Assembly: GCA_030836185.1 (NCBI GenBank)
Contig: JAURQH010000008.1
Coordinates: 1 to 47,706 of the forward strand
DNA: 47,706 nt
Direction: 5' to 3'
From: Planctomycetota bacterium
GTDB lineage: Bacteria; Planctomycetota; Planctomycetia; Planctomycetales; Planctomycetaceae
The notes under the pieces were generated by a model, which was not told the origin of the DNA, did no database searches, and worked only from the letters and a program-made list of their open reading frames with translations. Both the position numbers and the translations under genes were made by a program. Of this stretch, positions 34,411 to 44,313 are shown piece by piece. Within the stretch, counting starts at the first letter, position 1; each line of letters starts with the position of its first letter.

Positions 34411-34710
34411 ATGGATCACTCCATCGAGAGTATGACACTACAGGATAAAGTCAAGAAATCAGAGGTCTTGGTGCGCGAAATGATCGAACACCTAGAGCTT
34501 GGCTTTCTTCCTAAACTCAAGAATTTGCAGAAAATCTCTCGGGTGGGCAACAGTCAATCGCAGTTGGAAGAGATTGCCGACTTAACGGTTCGCAATCATG
34601 TTGTACAGGTGCTGGAATCTGAGCAGTTTACCGAGAGTTTGTTCGAAAAACTGTCCGTACTGACCGACGCCCTCGAAAAAGATATGAATGATGTATTGTA
34701 CGGCAAGTAA
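34411..34710 (+). CDS. Small helical hypothetical protein
   Basis: A 99-residue soluble protein, predicted almost wholly helical and acidic (DKVKKSEVLVREMIEHLELG, LEEIADLTVRNHVVQVLE, EKLSVLTDALEKDMNDVLYG). A good ribosome-binding site (AGAGGAAAA) precedes the ATG. I do not recognise the family; it could be a coiled-coil adaptor. It stands alone, divergent from the metallophosphoesterase. Confidence 0.7.
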   Translation: MDHSIESMTLQDKVKKSEVLVREMIEHLELGFLPKLKNLQKISRVGNSQSQLEEIADLTVRNHVVQVLESEQFTESLFEKLSVLTDALEKDMNDVLYGK

Positions 34711-34735
34711 AATTGCGTTCGCTTGAAGCGAGCCC

Positions 34736-34764
34736 CTCAGCCTGCAAATAATCAGCGCGCTGAG
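34736..34764 (+). terminator. Possible weak terminator
   Basis: CTCAGC (34736-34741) can pair with GCTGAG (34759-34764), and an alternative perfect palindrome TCAGCGCGCTGA lies at 34752-34763; TTATTCTT follows. The stem is short, so terminator activity is uncertain. The rest of 34711-35057 shows no gene; it should hold the promoter of the kinase gene that follows. Confidence 0.3.
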
Positions 34765-35057
34765 TTATTCTTCCTCGCGAATCTCTGTTTTTTTCGTGCT
34801 AATGCTCCACAAAAAGCTACAATAATATTGTGTACGGTTTGCCTTTGGCACAATCGATAAACACGGGCCCATCATTTGCGTCGATCCTGGGAAATGTTCT
34901 TTTTTCTACGGGATGGACGGAACCTAAGATGTCGATTAATCGTCTACACTCCTGAACTACCTGCAAATTCTGAACGATGGGAGACCACCTTCTTCAGCCG
35001 TACAGGATTTGTGGTCATCAAGTACATCCATTTAATTTCCTCTTATCTGACTGCAAA

Positions 35058-38012
35058 ATGGCCGAATCGGGATCAACAGGTTCGACACCAATCTCAGCGA
35101 GCGGACAGGCGTTTCCGTTCTCTGACGCCCCCCCTGTGCGCAAGTCCCAAGAGACAGTCCTGAATCCTGAGGGACGCCCACAATCCGCGACAACCGCGAC
35201 AACCGAGACTCCACAAACCTCCACACAACCTGAGCCCGAAATCCATAGTTTATTGTTCCCTGACCTGTCTCAGCTTTCTCCAGGCGAGATTCCCGATTCT
35301 CCTCACGGAGTGAAACTTGCACATTTTGAGTTAGTGGATCGAATTGGTTCGGGCGGAATGGGTTCGGTGTTTCTGGCTCTCGATTTACATTTACAGAGAT
35401 ATGTGGCACTCAAAATCTTGGCCCCTTCTCAAGCCAGAGAACCCTCCTCAATTCAAAGATTTCTCAACGAAGCACGAGCCGCGGCGAGGCTCGATTATGA
35501 TGGAATTGCCCGTGTTCACTTTTATGGTGAGGACTGTGGGTTTCATTTCATTGCTTTTGAATATGTCACGGGGACGAATGCGAGAGATCTGATTAGTCAA
35601 CGCGGCCCCTTAAACCCGGGTGATGCAATTAACTTCACTTTGCAGATTGCCCACGCGCTGAAGCACACTTCCGCTGCCGGAGTCGTTCATCGAGATATCA
35701 AACCCTCGAACATTATTGTCAATCCGGCAGGTCGCGCGAAACTGGTCGATTTGGGTCTCGCTCGTAAAGAGTCGTCTGAGTCGATGGACGATCTAACGGT
35801 CGCCGGGACCACTCTGGGGACATTCGATTACATCTCTCCCGAGCAGGCACAGGATCCGCGAAATGTCGATGTGCGAAGTGATATCTATTCACTGGGATGC
35901 ACGCTGTTCCACATGCTCACAGGCGAACCACCTTACCCCGAAGGAACATTGGCTCAAAAACTTCTCGATCATCAACAAACCTTCGTCCCTAACCCGGCAG
36001 ACGTCAATCGAAGAATCGCACCACAATTAGCTGCCGTCACGCAAAAAATGATGGCCAGCGATCCCAAGAAGCGATATCAATCTCCCGAATCGTTGATTCG
36101 GGATCTGCTGATGGTCGCCAGCGATCAAGGGTTACGTGGTGTCACTCCTGAAGGCCTTGTGTGGTCGGATAGTTTAAAAACCAATGAACAACCCTTCCTG
36201 GCCAAACACGCCGGTTGGATCGCTGCGGTCGCCGTGCTACTTCTGATCGTCTACTCTTTGGATCGACTCGATAAAACTCCCCCCGACGCAAATCAGTCGG
36301 TCGCCAATTCGAACATCAATCCCAATGACAGTCTCGAAAACTCAGGTGTCGATTCCAATTCCGAAGAAGAAAAAACAGAACCTTCCATCCCGGCTGACGA
36401 GACTCAGGACAAGCAACCGGAAAACAGTCTGATCACGATGCAGGACAACCTGCCAGAAACAATCGGAGGATCACTTCCCCAAGAGACACTTCCTGGAACG
36501 GGTGTAGGAAATATCCTGAATCTGCACAATCCCGATGGCATCTTCAACCAACCCCTCGTTGATAATTCCGATACACCCGAACTGCTCATCGCAAGAAACT
36601 CGAACGGTAACAATACCCCTTCCACCACCTACACAGATTCGGCATTATCACCTCAAATCCCGTTAGCCCCACCAGAAGTCGTCTCAGTCACACCAAATAC
36701 TCCGCCAGAAAAATCCAACACCACGGCCTCTCCGCTTCCCGATGACCCAGAAACATCACCGCTGATGAAATCAGAGTTGCCTGAGAGCCCGGTTGTTCTC
36801 TGGGCGATGGGAGCCTCGGAACCTCAAGAATACAATACGTTAGAAGCAGCTTGTGCAAATGCGCGAAGTGGTAGCATCATCGAACTGCAATACAATGGTT
36901 TTTTGAAAGATCGTCTGGAAAAACCGATCACCATCAATAAGAACATTACGATTCGAGCTGCCAAAAACTTCCGCCCCGTAGTTTCGTTTACCAGTCGACT
37001 CAATCCCGATCAATCCGACACCCGTATGATCACCATTCGGGAAGGTTCACTCAATCTGGTGAATGTCGATCTACACCTGAATATCCAGCACGGCGTGACA
37101 TACCCCACACGGGAACATTGGACCCTCTTTTCCGTCCAAGGATCGGATCAGTTAAGTTTGAAGAATGTAACTGCAACGATTCAGAACGAAGCTCGCGAAC
37201 CTGCGGCCATCATTGAACTTGTTCGCGGATTGGGTGATGAACTGGAAAAAATGAAGATGAAAACAACTGGTTCATCTTTGAATATCGATCCCTTTGTTCT
37301 CTCCATTCAAGACTCGGTCTTGCGAGGTGAATCTCACGGCTTGCTCGTAAAAACCGCCCGCCCGGGTCGCGTTCGTGTCGAAAACAGCATGATCGCTGTC
37401 GAGAGCTCGCTCATTTTGAATGAAGGCTCGACCGATATGCCAGTGGAGTCGAGTCTGGTTGAACTCGAATTGAAACATTCGACAGTGGCCACAGGCTCTT
37501 CACCGTTTCGTTTTGCGAGTGGCGAAGCGCAACGATTTCTATTACCAGTTTCGGTCACCAGCGAAAACTCACTCTATGCTTTGAATCCTGTATTGGTTGC
37601 CCCGTTTGTCTCGATGACCGGAGCCACCAATCCAGCTGACTTCAGATCACTTTTGAGTTGGTACGGTCGCCGAAATTTCTATCACGGCTTTGAGCTGTTC
37701 TGGACAATCGCCGATGATTTCGGAAGCACAGAACTGACTGATCTCAACTTTGAAGACTGGAGCAACCACTGGTCAGATCGAGAAGGTACAATTGAAGACG
37801 CCGCCGTCGCAGGCATGATCCAGTGGGCTGATAGTTGGGAAACAGGAGCTTCAATTTTCTCTAAAGTCATTCCTCAACAATTACAAATCGAACAAGACTC
37901 TGAAAACCAACAGGATTTATTAGCCTCGGATGGTTCGATACTGGGAGCAAGTTTGGATCGACTCCCCACCCCTCCCAAATCTCTGACTCCTCCACGCCTT
38001 CCACTGGAATAG
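35058..38012 (+). CDS. Transmembrane Ser/Thr kinase with beta-helix ectodomain
   Basis: A Hanks kinase of about 984 residues from ATG 35058; an upstream in-frame start at 34977 gives an implausible leader. A Ser/Thr/Pro-rich N-terminus (1-82) precedes the kinase domain at about 89-352: GSGGMGSVF (97-105), K119 in VALKIL, HRDIKPSN (211-218, D213), DLG (231-233) and SPEQ (260-263). One membrane span lies at about 384-402 (HAGWIAAVAVLLLIVYSLDR). A long Asn/Pro/Thr-rich linker (405-560) follows, then a region with pectate-lyase-like parallel beta-helix character (ACANARSGSIIELQYNGFL, PITINKNITIRAAKNFRPVV, LNLVNVDLHLNIQHG, LSLKNVTATIQNEAREP). The outer domain may bind polysaccharide or envelope material. 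It is unrelated to the ectodomain of the kinase at 2805-4730. Confidence 0.93.
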   Translation: MAESGSTGSTPISASGQAFPFSDAPPVRKSQETVLNPEGRPQSATTATTETPQTSTQPEPEIHSLLFPDLSQLSPGEIPDSPHGVKLAHFELVDRIGSGGMGSVFLALDLHLQRYVALKILAPSQAREPSSIQRFLNEARAAARLDYDGIARVHFYGEDCGFHFIAFEYVTGTNARDLISQRGPLNPGDAINFTLQIAHALKHTSAAGVVHRDIKPSNIIVNPAGRAKLVDLGLARKESSESMDDLTVAGTTLGTFDYISPEQAQDPRNVDVRSDIYSLGCTLFHMLTGEPPYPEGTLAQKLLDHQQTFVPNPADVNRRIAPQLAAVTQKMMASDPKKRYQSPESLIRDLLMVASDQGLRGVTPEGLVWSDSLKTNEQPFLAKHAGWIAAVAVLLLIVYSLDRLDKTPPDANQSVANSNINPNDSLENSGVDSNSEEEKTEPSIPADETQDKQPENSLITMQDNLPETIGGSLPQETLPGTGVGNILNLHNPDGIFNQPLVDNSDTPELLIARNSNGNNTPSTTYTDSALSPQIPLAPPEVVSVTPNTPPEKSNTTASPLPDDPETSPLMKSELPESPVVLWAMGASEPQEYNTLEAACANARSGSIIELQYNGFLKDRLEKPITINKNITIRAAKNFRPVVSFTSRLNPDQSDTRMITIREGSLNLVNVDLHLNIQHGVTYPTREHWTLFSVQGSDQLSLKNVTATIQNEAREPAAIIELVRGLGDELEKMKMKTTGSSLNIDPFVLSIQDSVLRGESHGLLVKTARPGRVRVENSMIAVESSLILNEGSTDMPVESSLVELELKHSTVATGSSPFRFASGEAQRFLLPVSVTSENSLYALNPVLVAPFVSMTGATNPADFRSLLSWYGRRNFYHGFELFWTIADDFGSTELTDLNFEDWSNHWSDREGTIEDAAVAGMIQWADSWETGASIFSKVIPQQLQIEQDSENQQDLLASDGSILGASLDRLPTPPKSLTPPRLPLE

Positions 38013-38124
38013 TATCGAGACCAACCTGCGCTGAGTGTCGAAACGTCCCTCATTTCTCGAACTGCGGTAGACCAACAATGGCGGAGAACAAATGGAACCT
38101 TTATCATCCATTTGGAGGAACCTC

Positions 38125-38412
38125 ATGTCAAACAATTCTGCCAACCATTCCCACTCATCCGAGAAGCCAAAACGCCCCAGACGCACCTTCTCTGAAGACT
38201 TCGAATGGTACGCCGTCAATCTCGTCGTCAACGAAGGCTACACCAAAGCCGACGCGGCAAGGGCCGTTAATGTCGGCTGCAAAACCTTTCGTGACTGGCA
38301 CGCCAAATTTGCTCCCGAACCAGAACCGTGCGGTGAGGGCGCGACCGCCGATCAGCTTAAAGAAGAAAACAAGCGGCTTCGCAAGCAGCACCGACAGGTG
38401 AGGTTGACATAG
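38125..38412 (+). pseudogene. IS3-type transposase OrfA remnant
   Basis: ATG 38125 has GGAGGA upstream. The frame encodes KRPRRTFSEDFEWYAVNLVV, NEGYTKADAARAVNVGCKTF and RDWHAKF, a helix-turn-helix of IS3/IS1-type OrfA, then the start of a leucine-zipper region (LKEENKRLRK) which stops abruptly. No OrfB follows and no terminal repeats were found. It is a 5' remnant of an insertion sequence and sits 113 bp after the kinase stop. Confidence 0.8.
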
Positions 38413-38508
38413 CCCACGTCAAAGCAAGAACCAAGATGAGGACGAAGTCGTTTCGTTTCGATTTCACGGGACGCCTTTCAATGGGAGCCATCTCGATATA
38501 AGGCTCTG

Positions 38509-38943
38509 ATGAAGAAGTCGTGTTGTACGGCCGCGATTCACGATTGTGTGTGGCGCAATTCTAGCCGCCATCGAACACTGATGGAAATGACTGGTAGTAC
38601 CAAACTGGTTCTTTGCAATCTTGCGGCACGCGAGAAGTGGTTTCATACCTGCGACCTCGTTGTGAATGGAGAGGAGGTTCTTTCGGCTGTGGAACATCAG
38701 AAGTACGATTTGTTACTCATGGATTGCCAAATGCCAGAAATGGACGGCTTCACGGCGACCCGGGAGATCCGCAAACGCGAAGAGTCCGGCCAACTCTCGG
38801 GGCATTTGCCGATCATCGCGCTGACGGCCAACGCACTCAAAGGAGACCGAGAGCGGTGTCTCGAAACAGGCATGGATGAGTACATCATGAAACCGATCGA
38901 AGTTGATGCTCTTCAGGCAGTGATGCGAAATATTCTACAGTAG
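38509..38943 (+). pseudogene. Decayed response-regulator receiver domain
   Basis: The last roughly 95 residues form a good receiver domain: WFHTCDLVVNGEEVL, YDLLLMDCQMPEMDG with the phosphoacceptor Asp, IIALTANAL with the Thr/Ala switch, DEYIMKPIE with the Lys, then the C-terminal helix. The N-terminal part with the acidic pair is missing. In another frame just upstream (ILAAIEH) there may be a decayed version of the usual beta-1 strand. It looks like the C-terminal receiver of a hybrid histidine kinase, left after deletion. The frame's own ATG at 38509 leads through non-homologous sequence. Not expected to work. Confidence 0.7.
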
Positions 38944-39466
38944 GATGCGTGCAGGATGAGAGTCGCTCGGTTCCGTCGGCGGACACAATTTTGAAAGCGA
39001 ACGGTCTCAAGTAATTGATTAATCTCATCTTACGCTGAGAGGCCACTTTTGCAAAGCGTTGCAAAGCAGCGAATTTCTTAGCGACTATTCTCCGTAATCG
39101 GCTTGTTTCTCCGTAAATTCCGTAGAGCTATTGAGAGCTCTGACTGCGCTCCTCAAACCACGCTGACGGAGCGAATCTGGTCACCTTGTAACGGTTCTTT
39201 CGACTCTCGAAATCGACTTCTCAAAGTCGCAGATTTTGGACGGCATTTTCGCCTCCCAACAGGGACTTAGCCCTGTACAACGAATGTGTAACACCGCTCC
39301 CAATTACAGAATAGCACTCTACCGACATGACTAGGGTTTTCCACCCTCTGCTGGCGTTTTCCTGTTAGCGCTTCATTGAGCTTCGGTCTCGGCTTCAACT
39401 GTTCGCGCTGGCCTACAATCCGTCCAATTTCCTGAGGCGGCCTCTCTGAGAATCGTCTTATCCCAG
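38944..39466. other. Gene-free decayed stretch
   Basis: No credible coding frame, RNA gene or mobile element was recognised. One short inverted repeat is visible (CAGGGACTTAGCCCTG, near 39261). It lies between two gene remnants and is best read as debris of earlier genes. Confidence 0.4.
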
Positions 39467-39697
39467 CTACTCTTCACCTCCCAGCAGCTTGAGCATGCCC
39501 TTGCCCAATGCCTCGCCAACCAGCATGTAAGTCTCGGCATTCTGGTTATAGTGGAAACCCTGGTTTTTGTCCGTATGGGGGTCGGGCAGATAACGACAGA
39601 ATCGTGGGAGACCGCTTTGGCTCCACAGTGCCGTAAAAGATTGAGCATCAGAGAACTCCAATTCGAAAGAGTCTAAGAAAATACTCGCAGACAACAC
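39467..39697 (-). pseudogene. C-terminal fragment of a sialate O-acetylesterase-like SGNH hydrolase
   Basis: A 76-codon frame whose last half reads RYLPDPHTDKNQGFHYNQNA then ETYMLVGEALGKGMLKLL. This closely resembles the end of planctomycete sialate-O-acetylesterase/GDSL proteins (GYHWNHNAETYFLIGEAMG-type, His of the catalytic triad present). The remaining 200 or more residues, including the Ser nucleophile motif, are absent. The upstream part (MLSASIFLDSFELEFSDAQS) may be partly native. It is a relic of a lost gene. Positions 39698-39929 beyond it show no gene. Confidence 0.6.
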
Positions 39698-39929
39698 GTC
39701 TCCGGGCAGCGGCTGACAGGTAAGACAGCCGTCACTTTATATGCCACGAATTGGAGGTGAATTTAGGTCCCGCGCGTGAGAGAGAGGCGTAGGAGACCGA
39801 TTCGGCAAGAGTTCCTTACAGTCTGTTCAAATGCTTGCGCGACCGGGGGCCAGTTTCGTACAATGAGAGAAACGGAACCGTTGACACCTTGAGGGAACTT
39901 TCATTTTTTACCGATCAAAAGGCCCTGTT

Positions 39930-40118
39930 ATGTCGTTACCCGGAAAAATGCGCAGCCTGAAAGTCCCTCTGACTGACGAGGAGTTCCGCTCGCTCCACAT
40001 CGCCACCACCCTCTCCCCGTATGCAACGCAGAGCGAATTTCTGGCGTCCATCATTCTCACAGCCTCTCATGAGATGATTGGTCAGTTCAGGAATCCTCCG
40101 CGCAGATTGAACGAGTGA
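39930..40118 (+). CDS. Small ribbon-helix-helix-like protein
   Basis: A 62-residue protein. The pattern MRSLKVPLTDEEFRSLHIAT followed by TQSEFLASIILTAS fits a short beta strand and two helices as in CopG/Arc-type DNA-binding proteins or antitoxins. AAAAGG lies about 8 bases upstream of the ATG. No partner toxin is visible. The family assignment is tentative and based on pattern only. Confidence 0.5.
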   Translation: MSLPGKMRSLKVPLTDEEFRSLHIATTLSPYATQSEFLASIILTASHEMIGQFRNPPRRLNE

Positions 40119-40403
40119 AGTCGGTGAGGAGTTCCGTAATATTTTACGGGAAGGAGATTGATTCACATTGATTGCGGTTCTTCAAGACGAAAATGTACAT
40201 CTGCGGAACCGAAGGCCTGTGACTGGATGGAGCAATTGTGGATCGCCAGGGGTTCCTGGCAGCAATCATCATCGAGATCTTCTGTCGACAATGTCATTTT
40301 CAGGAAACAAGGCTCGAATGGCCTTGAGAATTTCGACACAATGGGAGGTACTGCGATCTTTACGACCGGGATTCCAAATCACTTCTGCAGACTGAGTAAC
40401 ACC

Positions 40404-43400
40404 ATGCGTTTAGTATTACTATTCACAACTTTGCTCCTGTGGCTTGCACCTCAACAGACTCAAGCTCAACGTCTCGAGGAGGTCTTAAAGCAGACTGATC
40501 GAAACACTTTAGCCGAGGAAGCTCGGGAGAACGGCAATGCAAAACAGGGAGCGGTGCTGTTCTATCAGCAATCGACGGCATGCCGGAAATGCCATTTGCC
40601 GACATCGGAGGCAACCGCACTCGGTCCTAACTTGTCGAAGTGGGAGAAGAAGCCGACCGACGGAGAACTGATCGAAGCGATTTTATATCCCTCTAAAACA
40701 ATTCGCAAAGGATTCGAACCGGTCACAATTATCGAGGACTCGGGAAAAATCCGCAACGGATTGCTCGTGCAAGAGACAGAGACGGAAATCGTGTATCGAT
40801 CTCTCGAAACGAACAATCTCCCCGAATCGATCGCCAGAGAATCTGTCGACGAAATGGCTCAAGGAAAACAGTCGCTGATGCCTGACGGACTGGTCAACCT
40901 TCTCGCAAACCGGGGACAGTTTCTGGACCTGCTGAAGTATTTAATGGAAATTCGCGACGGTGGTGAGCAGACAGCACGGCTTCTGAAGCCGGCCAAGCAC
41001 CTTTATGCAACACCGCCATTACCGGTTTACGAAGCCAACATTGATCATGTTGGCTTTTTGAACGAACTGAATCAGGAAGCCTTCCAACGCGGCGAAGCGA
41101 TCTACAATCGCGTCTGCATGAACTGTCACGGCACGAAGGACAAACCTGGGTCGCTTCCAACCTCCCTGAAGTTTGCCTCGGAACATTTCCGCAACGGTTC
41201 CGATCCTTACACGATGTATCAAACAGTCACCCGAGGATTCGGCATGATGCCGGCTCAATACCAATTAGTCCCCCAGCAAAAGCATGATGTCATTTACTAC
41301 ATTCGCGAGGAGTACGTCAAAACGCATAATCCGACTCAGTACGCTCCGATCACTCCTGACTATTTGAGCGGGATCCCCAAGGGAACCAAGCGTGGCCCGG
41401 TACCACTCGACACCGCCCCCTGGATTGCCATGAATTATGGCAACTCATTGATCAACACCTACGAATCGGGACAGAATTCAGGCAACTTCAACTACAAGGG
41501 GATCGGCGTGCGAGTTGATCCCGGACCGGGAGGAATCTCTCAGGGGAATCACTGGATGGTCTTCGATCACGACACCATGCGTCTCGGATCCGCCTGGTCG
41601 GGACAGGGATTTATCGATTGGAACGGGATTCACTTTAATGGCAAACATGGAGTGCATCCAACGACCTCGGGAGAGGTCGACTTTTTCACCCCGGTGGGTC
41701 CGGGTTGGGCTCATCCCGAGACGGGAAATTGGGACGATCCACGCCTTCGCGGACGAGACGACAAACCTTATGGACCGCTTCCGCGTGAATGGGCGCATTA
41801 CAAGGGACTGTACCGTCATGGAAATCGTCGCGTGATCTCCTACACGGTGAGCGATACTCCGATTTTCGAATCACCGACATTGATCCCATCGGGGAAACAA
41901 AATCTGTACGCGCGTCAAATCATCATTGGACCTCATGCCAAACTCTACAGCATGGCTGTCGCCAAACTTCCAGACGGACATCAATTTGACATCTCAACAC
42001 TCAATACTGATGGCATGCACACAATGTATGCGAAAACAGAACAGAACGACGAATCCGAGCGTAAGGAGACACTGAGGCTCAATGGTGATCGTTTCGCTCA
42101 AGTGCCACCAAAACACAAATTCGATCTAACGAAGCAAGACTTCTCTATTTCAGCAAGAATCAAAACGAAGCAGGGAGGCACCATCTTCAGCCAGACCGAC
42201 AATGGGCCGAAATGGGCTCCCAACTGCAAAGCCTTGTTTATCCGGGATGGCAAACTCTGTTACGACATCGGTTGGGTGGGGGTTATCAGGTCCAATAGAA
42301 AGATCAACGATGGGAAATGGCATGACATCGTCATGACATGGGACCACGAAAATGGTCGAGTCCGTTTCTTCATTGATGGTTATCTTGATCAAACCGGATT
42401 ACTCGCACCGAAAGCTACAATGCAAAAAGAAGTCATCCGACTTGGATTCGCCTCTTCCAATTTCCCCAGTGAAACCTATTTCCGCGGAGATATTCAAACC
42501 GTCAACTTTTACAATATTTCGAAGGCACCGACCGAGTTGGCAGACAGAAAACCGAGCGCTTCGTGGAATCTGAATTCCACGAAAGACGGATGGGTCCTCG
42601 ATCAACAAGGAAAGGCGAATGCCCGCATTGTCAGCCGCTCGATCGAATCGTCCCCGGTCGCAAAATCTCTGCTGGCTGGAGTCACGCCGGGACCTTATCG
42701 ACTGCACCATCAGGACAACCGTATCACCTTAGAGTTCCCTCCCTCTCAACAGGAGCAACACCTGACCGTCTGGGTGTCTACCGATTTTGAACAACACCAG
42801 ATTGAGAATTTTGTCAGCAAATCCGAGACGCTCTTTAACGATCTCCCCAATCTGGACGATCTGCTGGAAGGAGGGCCTGCTGAATGGCCAGAACAGATAA
42901 CAACCCAGCGAATGACCGGCGAAAACGACTCAACATTCGCCGTTGATCAATTCTCGTTACCGGTCGACAACCCGTGGAATGCACAAACTCGCGCAACAGG
43001 ACTCGATTTCTATCCTGGCGAAGATGCAGCCGCTGTCTGCATGTGGGACGGGGATGTCTGGAAGGTGACAGGGCTCAACAGCACAGAAGGCAATCTGGTC
43101 TGGCAGCGTATTGCAGCGGGCCTGTTTCAGCCGTTGGGTCTGAAATTCGTCCACGGAAAGATCTACGTCTCCTGTCGAGATCAACTCGTCATCCTGCACG
43201 ATCTGAACGGTGATGGAGAAACCGATTACTACGAAAATTTTAATAACGATCATCAAGTGACCGAGCACTTCCACGAATTCGCGATGGGGCTGCAAACCGA
43301 TGAAGCTGGTAATTTCTATTACGCAAAATCTGCTCGACACGCCAAGACGGCTCTTGTCCCTCATCACGGGACACTATTACGAGTCTCACCCGATGGAGAA

Positions 43401-44261
43401 TACACCACAATTCTGGCAACAGGATTTCGCGCAGCGAACGGAGTCTGCCTCAATCCAGATGGCAGCTTTATTGTTACCGATCAGGAAGGACACTGGAATC
43501 CCAAAAATCGCATCAACTGGGTCAGGGAAGGGGGCTTCTATGGAAACATGTACGGCTACCACGATGTCACCGACTCTTCCGACGAAGCGATGGAACAACC
43601 GCTCTGCTGGATCACAAATGCATTTGATCGATCTCCGTCTGAACTACTCTGGGTTCCTGAAGACGCCTGGGACAACCTCGGCGGCTCTCTGTTGAACTTA
43701 TCCTATGGCTACGGGAAAGTATTTCTCGTTCCACACGAACAGATCAACGGACAAATGCAGGGAGGGATGATTGAACTCCCGTTGCCTCAATTCCGAACAG
43801 GTTTGATGAGGGGGAGATTTCATCCCGACGAGAAGCAACTCTACGTTTGCGGCATGGTTGCTTGGGGCAGTAATCAACGAACGCCGGGCGGCTTTTATCG
43901 TATCCGTAAAACCGACCATCCCGCCCACTTGCCAGTTCATCTCCATGCAGAAGAGAACAGCCTGAATATTGTTTTCAGTGATCCCATCGATGCCGCAATG
44001 GCAAACGATCCTAAAAACTATTCCGTTCTGACTTGGGATCTGAAACGCACTGCGAACTACGGTTCAAAACACTTTAACGAACGAATTTGGAACATCGAAC
44101 GAGCCGAGCTTTCTGCGGATGGGAAAACGGTCAGCTTGACGATCCCTGATATTTCCAAAACGTGGTGTATGGAAATCAAATACTTTCTCACCACACCATC
44201 GGGAGAGCCTTTGGAGGGAACGATCCACAACACAATCCACGATATCCCTCAATCAAAATAA
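40404..44261 (+). CDS. Giant exported cytochrome c / DUF6797 / LamG / beta-propeller protein
   Basis: A protein of about 1285 residues. ATG 40404 is chosen because it gives a signal peptide (MRLVLLFTTLLLWLAPQQTQA); the open frame extends back to 40158 without good sequence. Order of modules: a first cytochrome c (CRKCH, near residue 54) of the Haem-binding-region type used in planctomycetes; a second cytochrome c (CMNCHG, near 240) with MMPAQY as distal Met; the DUF6797 domain (WIAMNYGNSLINTYES, GIGVRVDPGPGGISQGNHWM); a LamG/concanavalin-like domain (FSISARIKTKQGGTIFSQ, WHDIVMTWDHENGRVRFFID); then an NHL/PQQ-like beta-propeller (LDFYPGEDAAAVCMWDGDVW, GANGVCLNPDGSFIV-type). It is probably a periplasmic sugar or polymer oxidising protein. 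The substrate is not known. Confidence 0.9.
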   Translation: MRLVLLFTTLLLWLAPQQTQAQRLEEVLKQTDRNTLAEEARENGNAKQGAVLFYQQSTACRKCHLPTSEATALGPNLSKWEKKPTDGELIEAILYPSKTIRKGFEPVTIIEDSGKIRNGLLVQETETEIVYRSLETNNLPESIARESVDEMAQGKQSLMPDGLVNLLANRGQFLDLLKYLMEIRDGGEQTARLLKPAKHLYATPPLPVYEANIDHVGFLNELNQEAFQRGEAIYNRVCMNCHGTKDKPGSLPTSLKFASEHFRNGSDPYTMYQTVTRGFGMMPAQYQLVPQQKHDVIYYIREEYVKTHNPTQYAPITPDYLSGIPKGTKRGPVPLDTAPWIAMNYGNSLINTYESGQNSGNFNYKGIGVRVDPGPGGISQGNHWMVFDHDTMRLGSAWSGQGFIDWNGIHFNGKHGVHPTTSGEVDFFTPVGPGWAHPETGNWDDPRLRGRDDKPYGPLPREWAHYKGLYRHGNRRVISYTVSDTPIFESPTLIPSGKQNLYARQIIIGPHAKLYSMAVAKLPDGHQFDISTLNTDGMHTMYAKTEQNDESERKETLRLNGDRFAQVPPKHKFDLTKQDFSISARIKTKQGGTIFSQTDNGPKWAPNCKALFIRDGKLCYDIGWVGVIRSNRKINDGKWHDIVMTWDHENGRVRFFIDGYLDQTGLLAPKATMQKEVIRLGFASSNFPSETYFRGDIQTVNFYNISKAPTELADRKPSASWNLNSTKDGWVLDQQGKANARIVSRSIESSPVAKSLLAGVTPGPYRLHHQDNRITLEFPPSQQEQHLTVWVSTDFEQHQIENFVSKSETLFNDLPNLDDLLEGGPAEWPEQITTQRMTGENDSTFAVDQFSLPVDNPWNAQTRATGLDFYPGEDAAAVCMWDGDVWKVTGLNSTEGNLVWQRIAAGLFQPLGLKFVHGKIYVSCRDQLVILHDLNGDGETDYYENFNNDHQVTEHFHEFAMGLQTDEAGNFYYAKSARHAKTALVPHHGTLLRVSPDGEYTTILATGFRAANGVCLNPDGSFIVTDQEGHWNPKNRINWVREGGFYGNMYGYHDVTDSSDEAMEQPLCWITNAFDRSPSELLWVPEDAWDNLGGSLLNLSYGYGKVFLVPHEQINGQMQGGMIELPLPQFRTGLMRGRFHPDEKQLYVCGMVAWGSNQRTPGGFYRIRKTDHPAHLPVHLHAEENSLNIVFSDPIDAAMANDPKNYSVLTWDLKRTANYGSKHFNERIWNIERAELSADGKTVSLTIPDISKTWCMEIKYFLTTPSGEPLEGTIHNTIHDIPQSK

Positions 44262-44313
44262 CCTGAACCCTCCTGTTCAACAGAAATTATCGCTGTCAAA
44301 TCCAGAAGCCACC

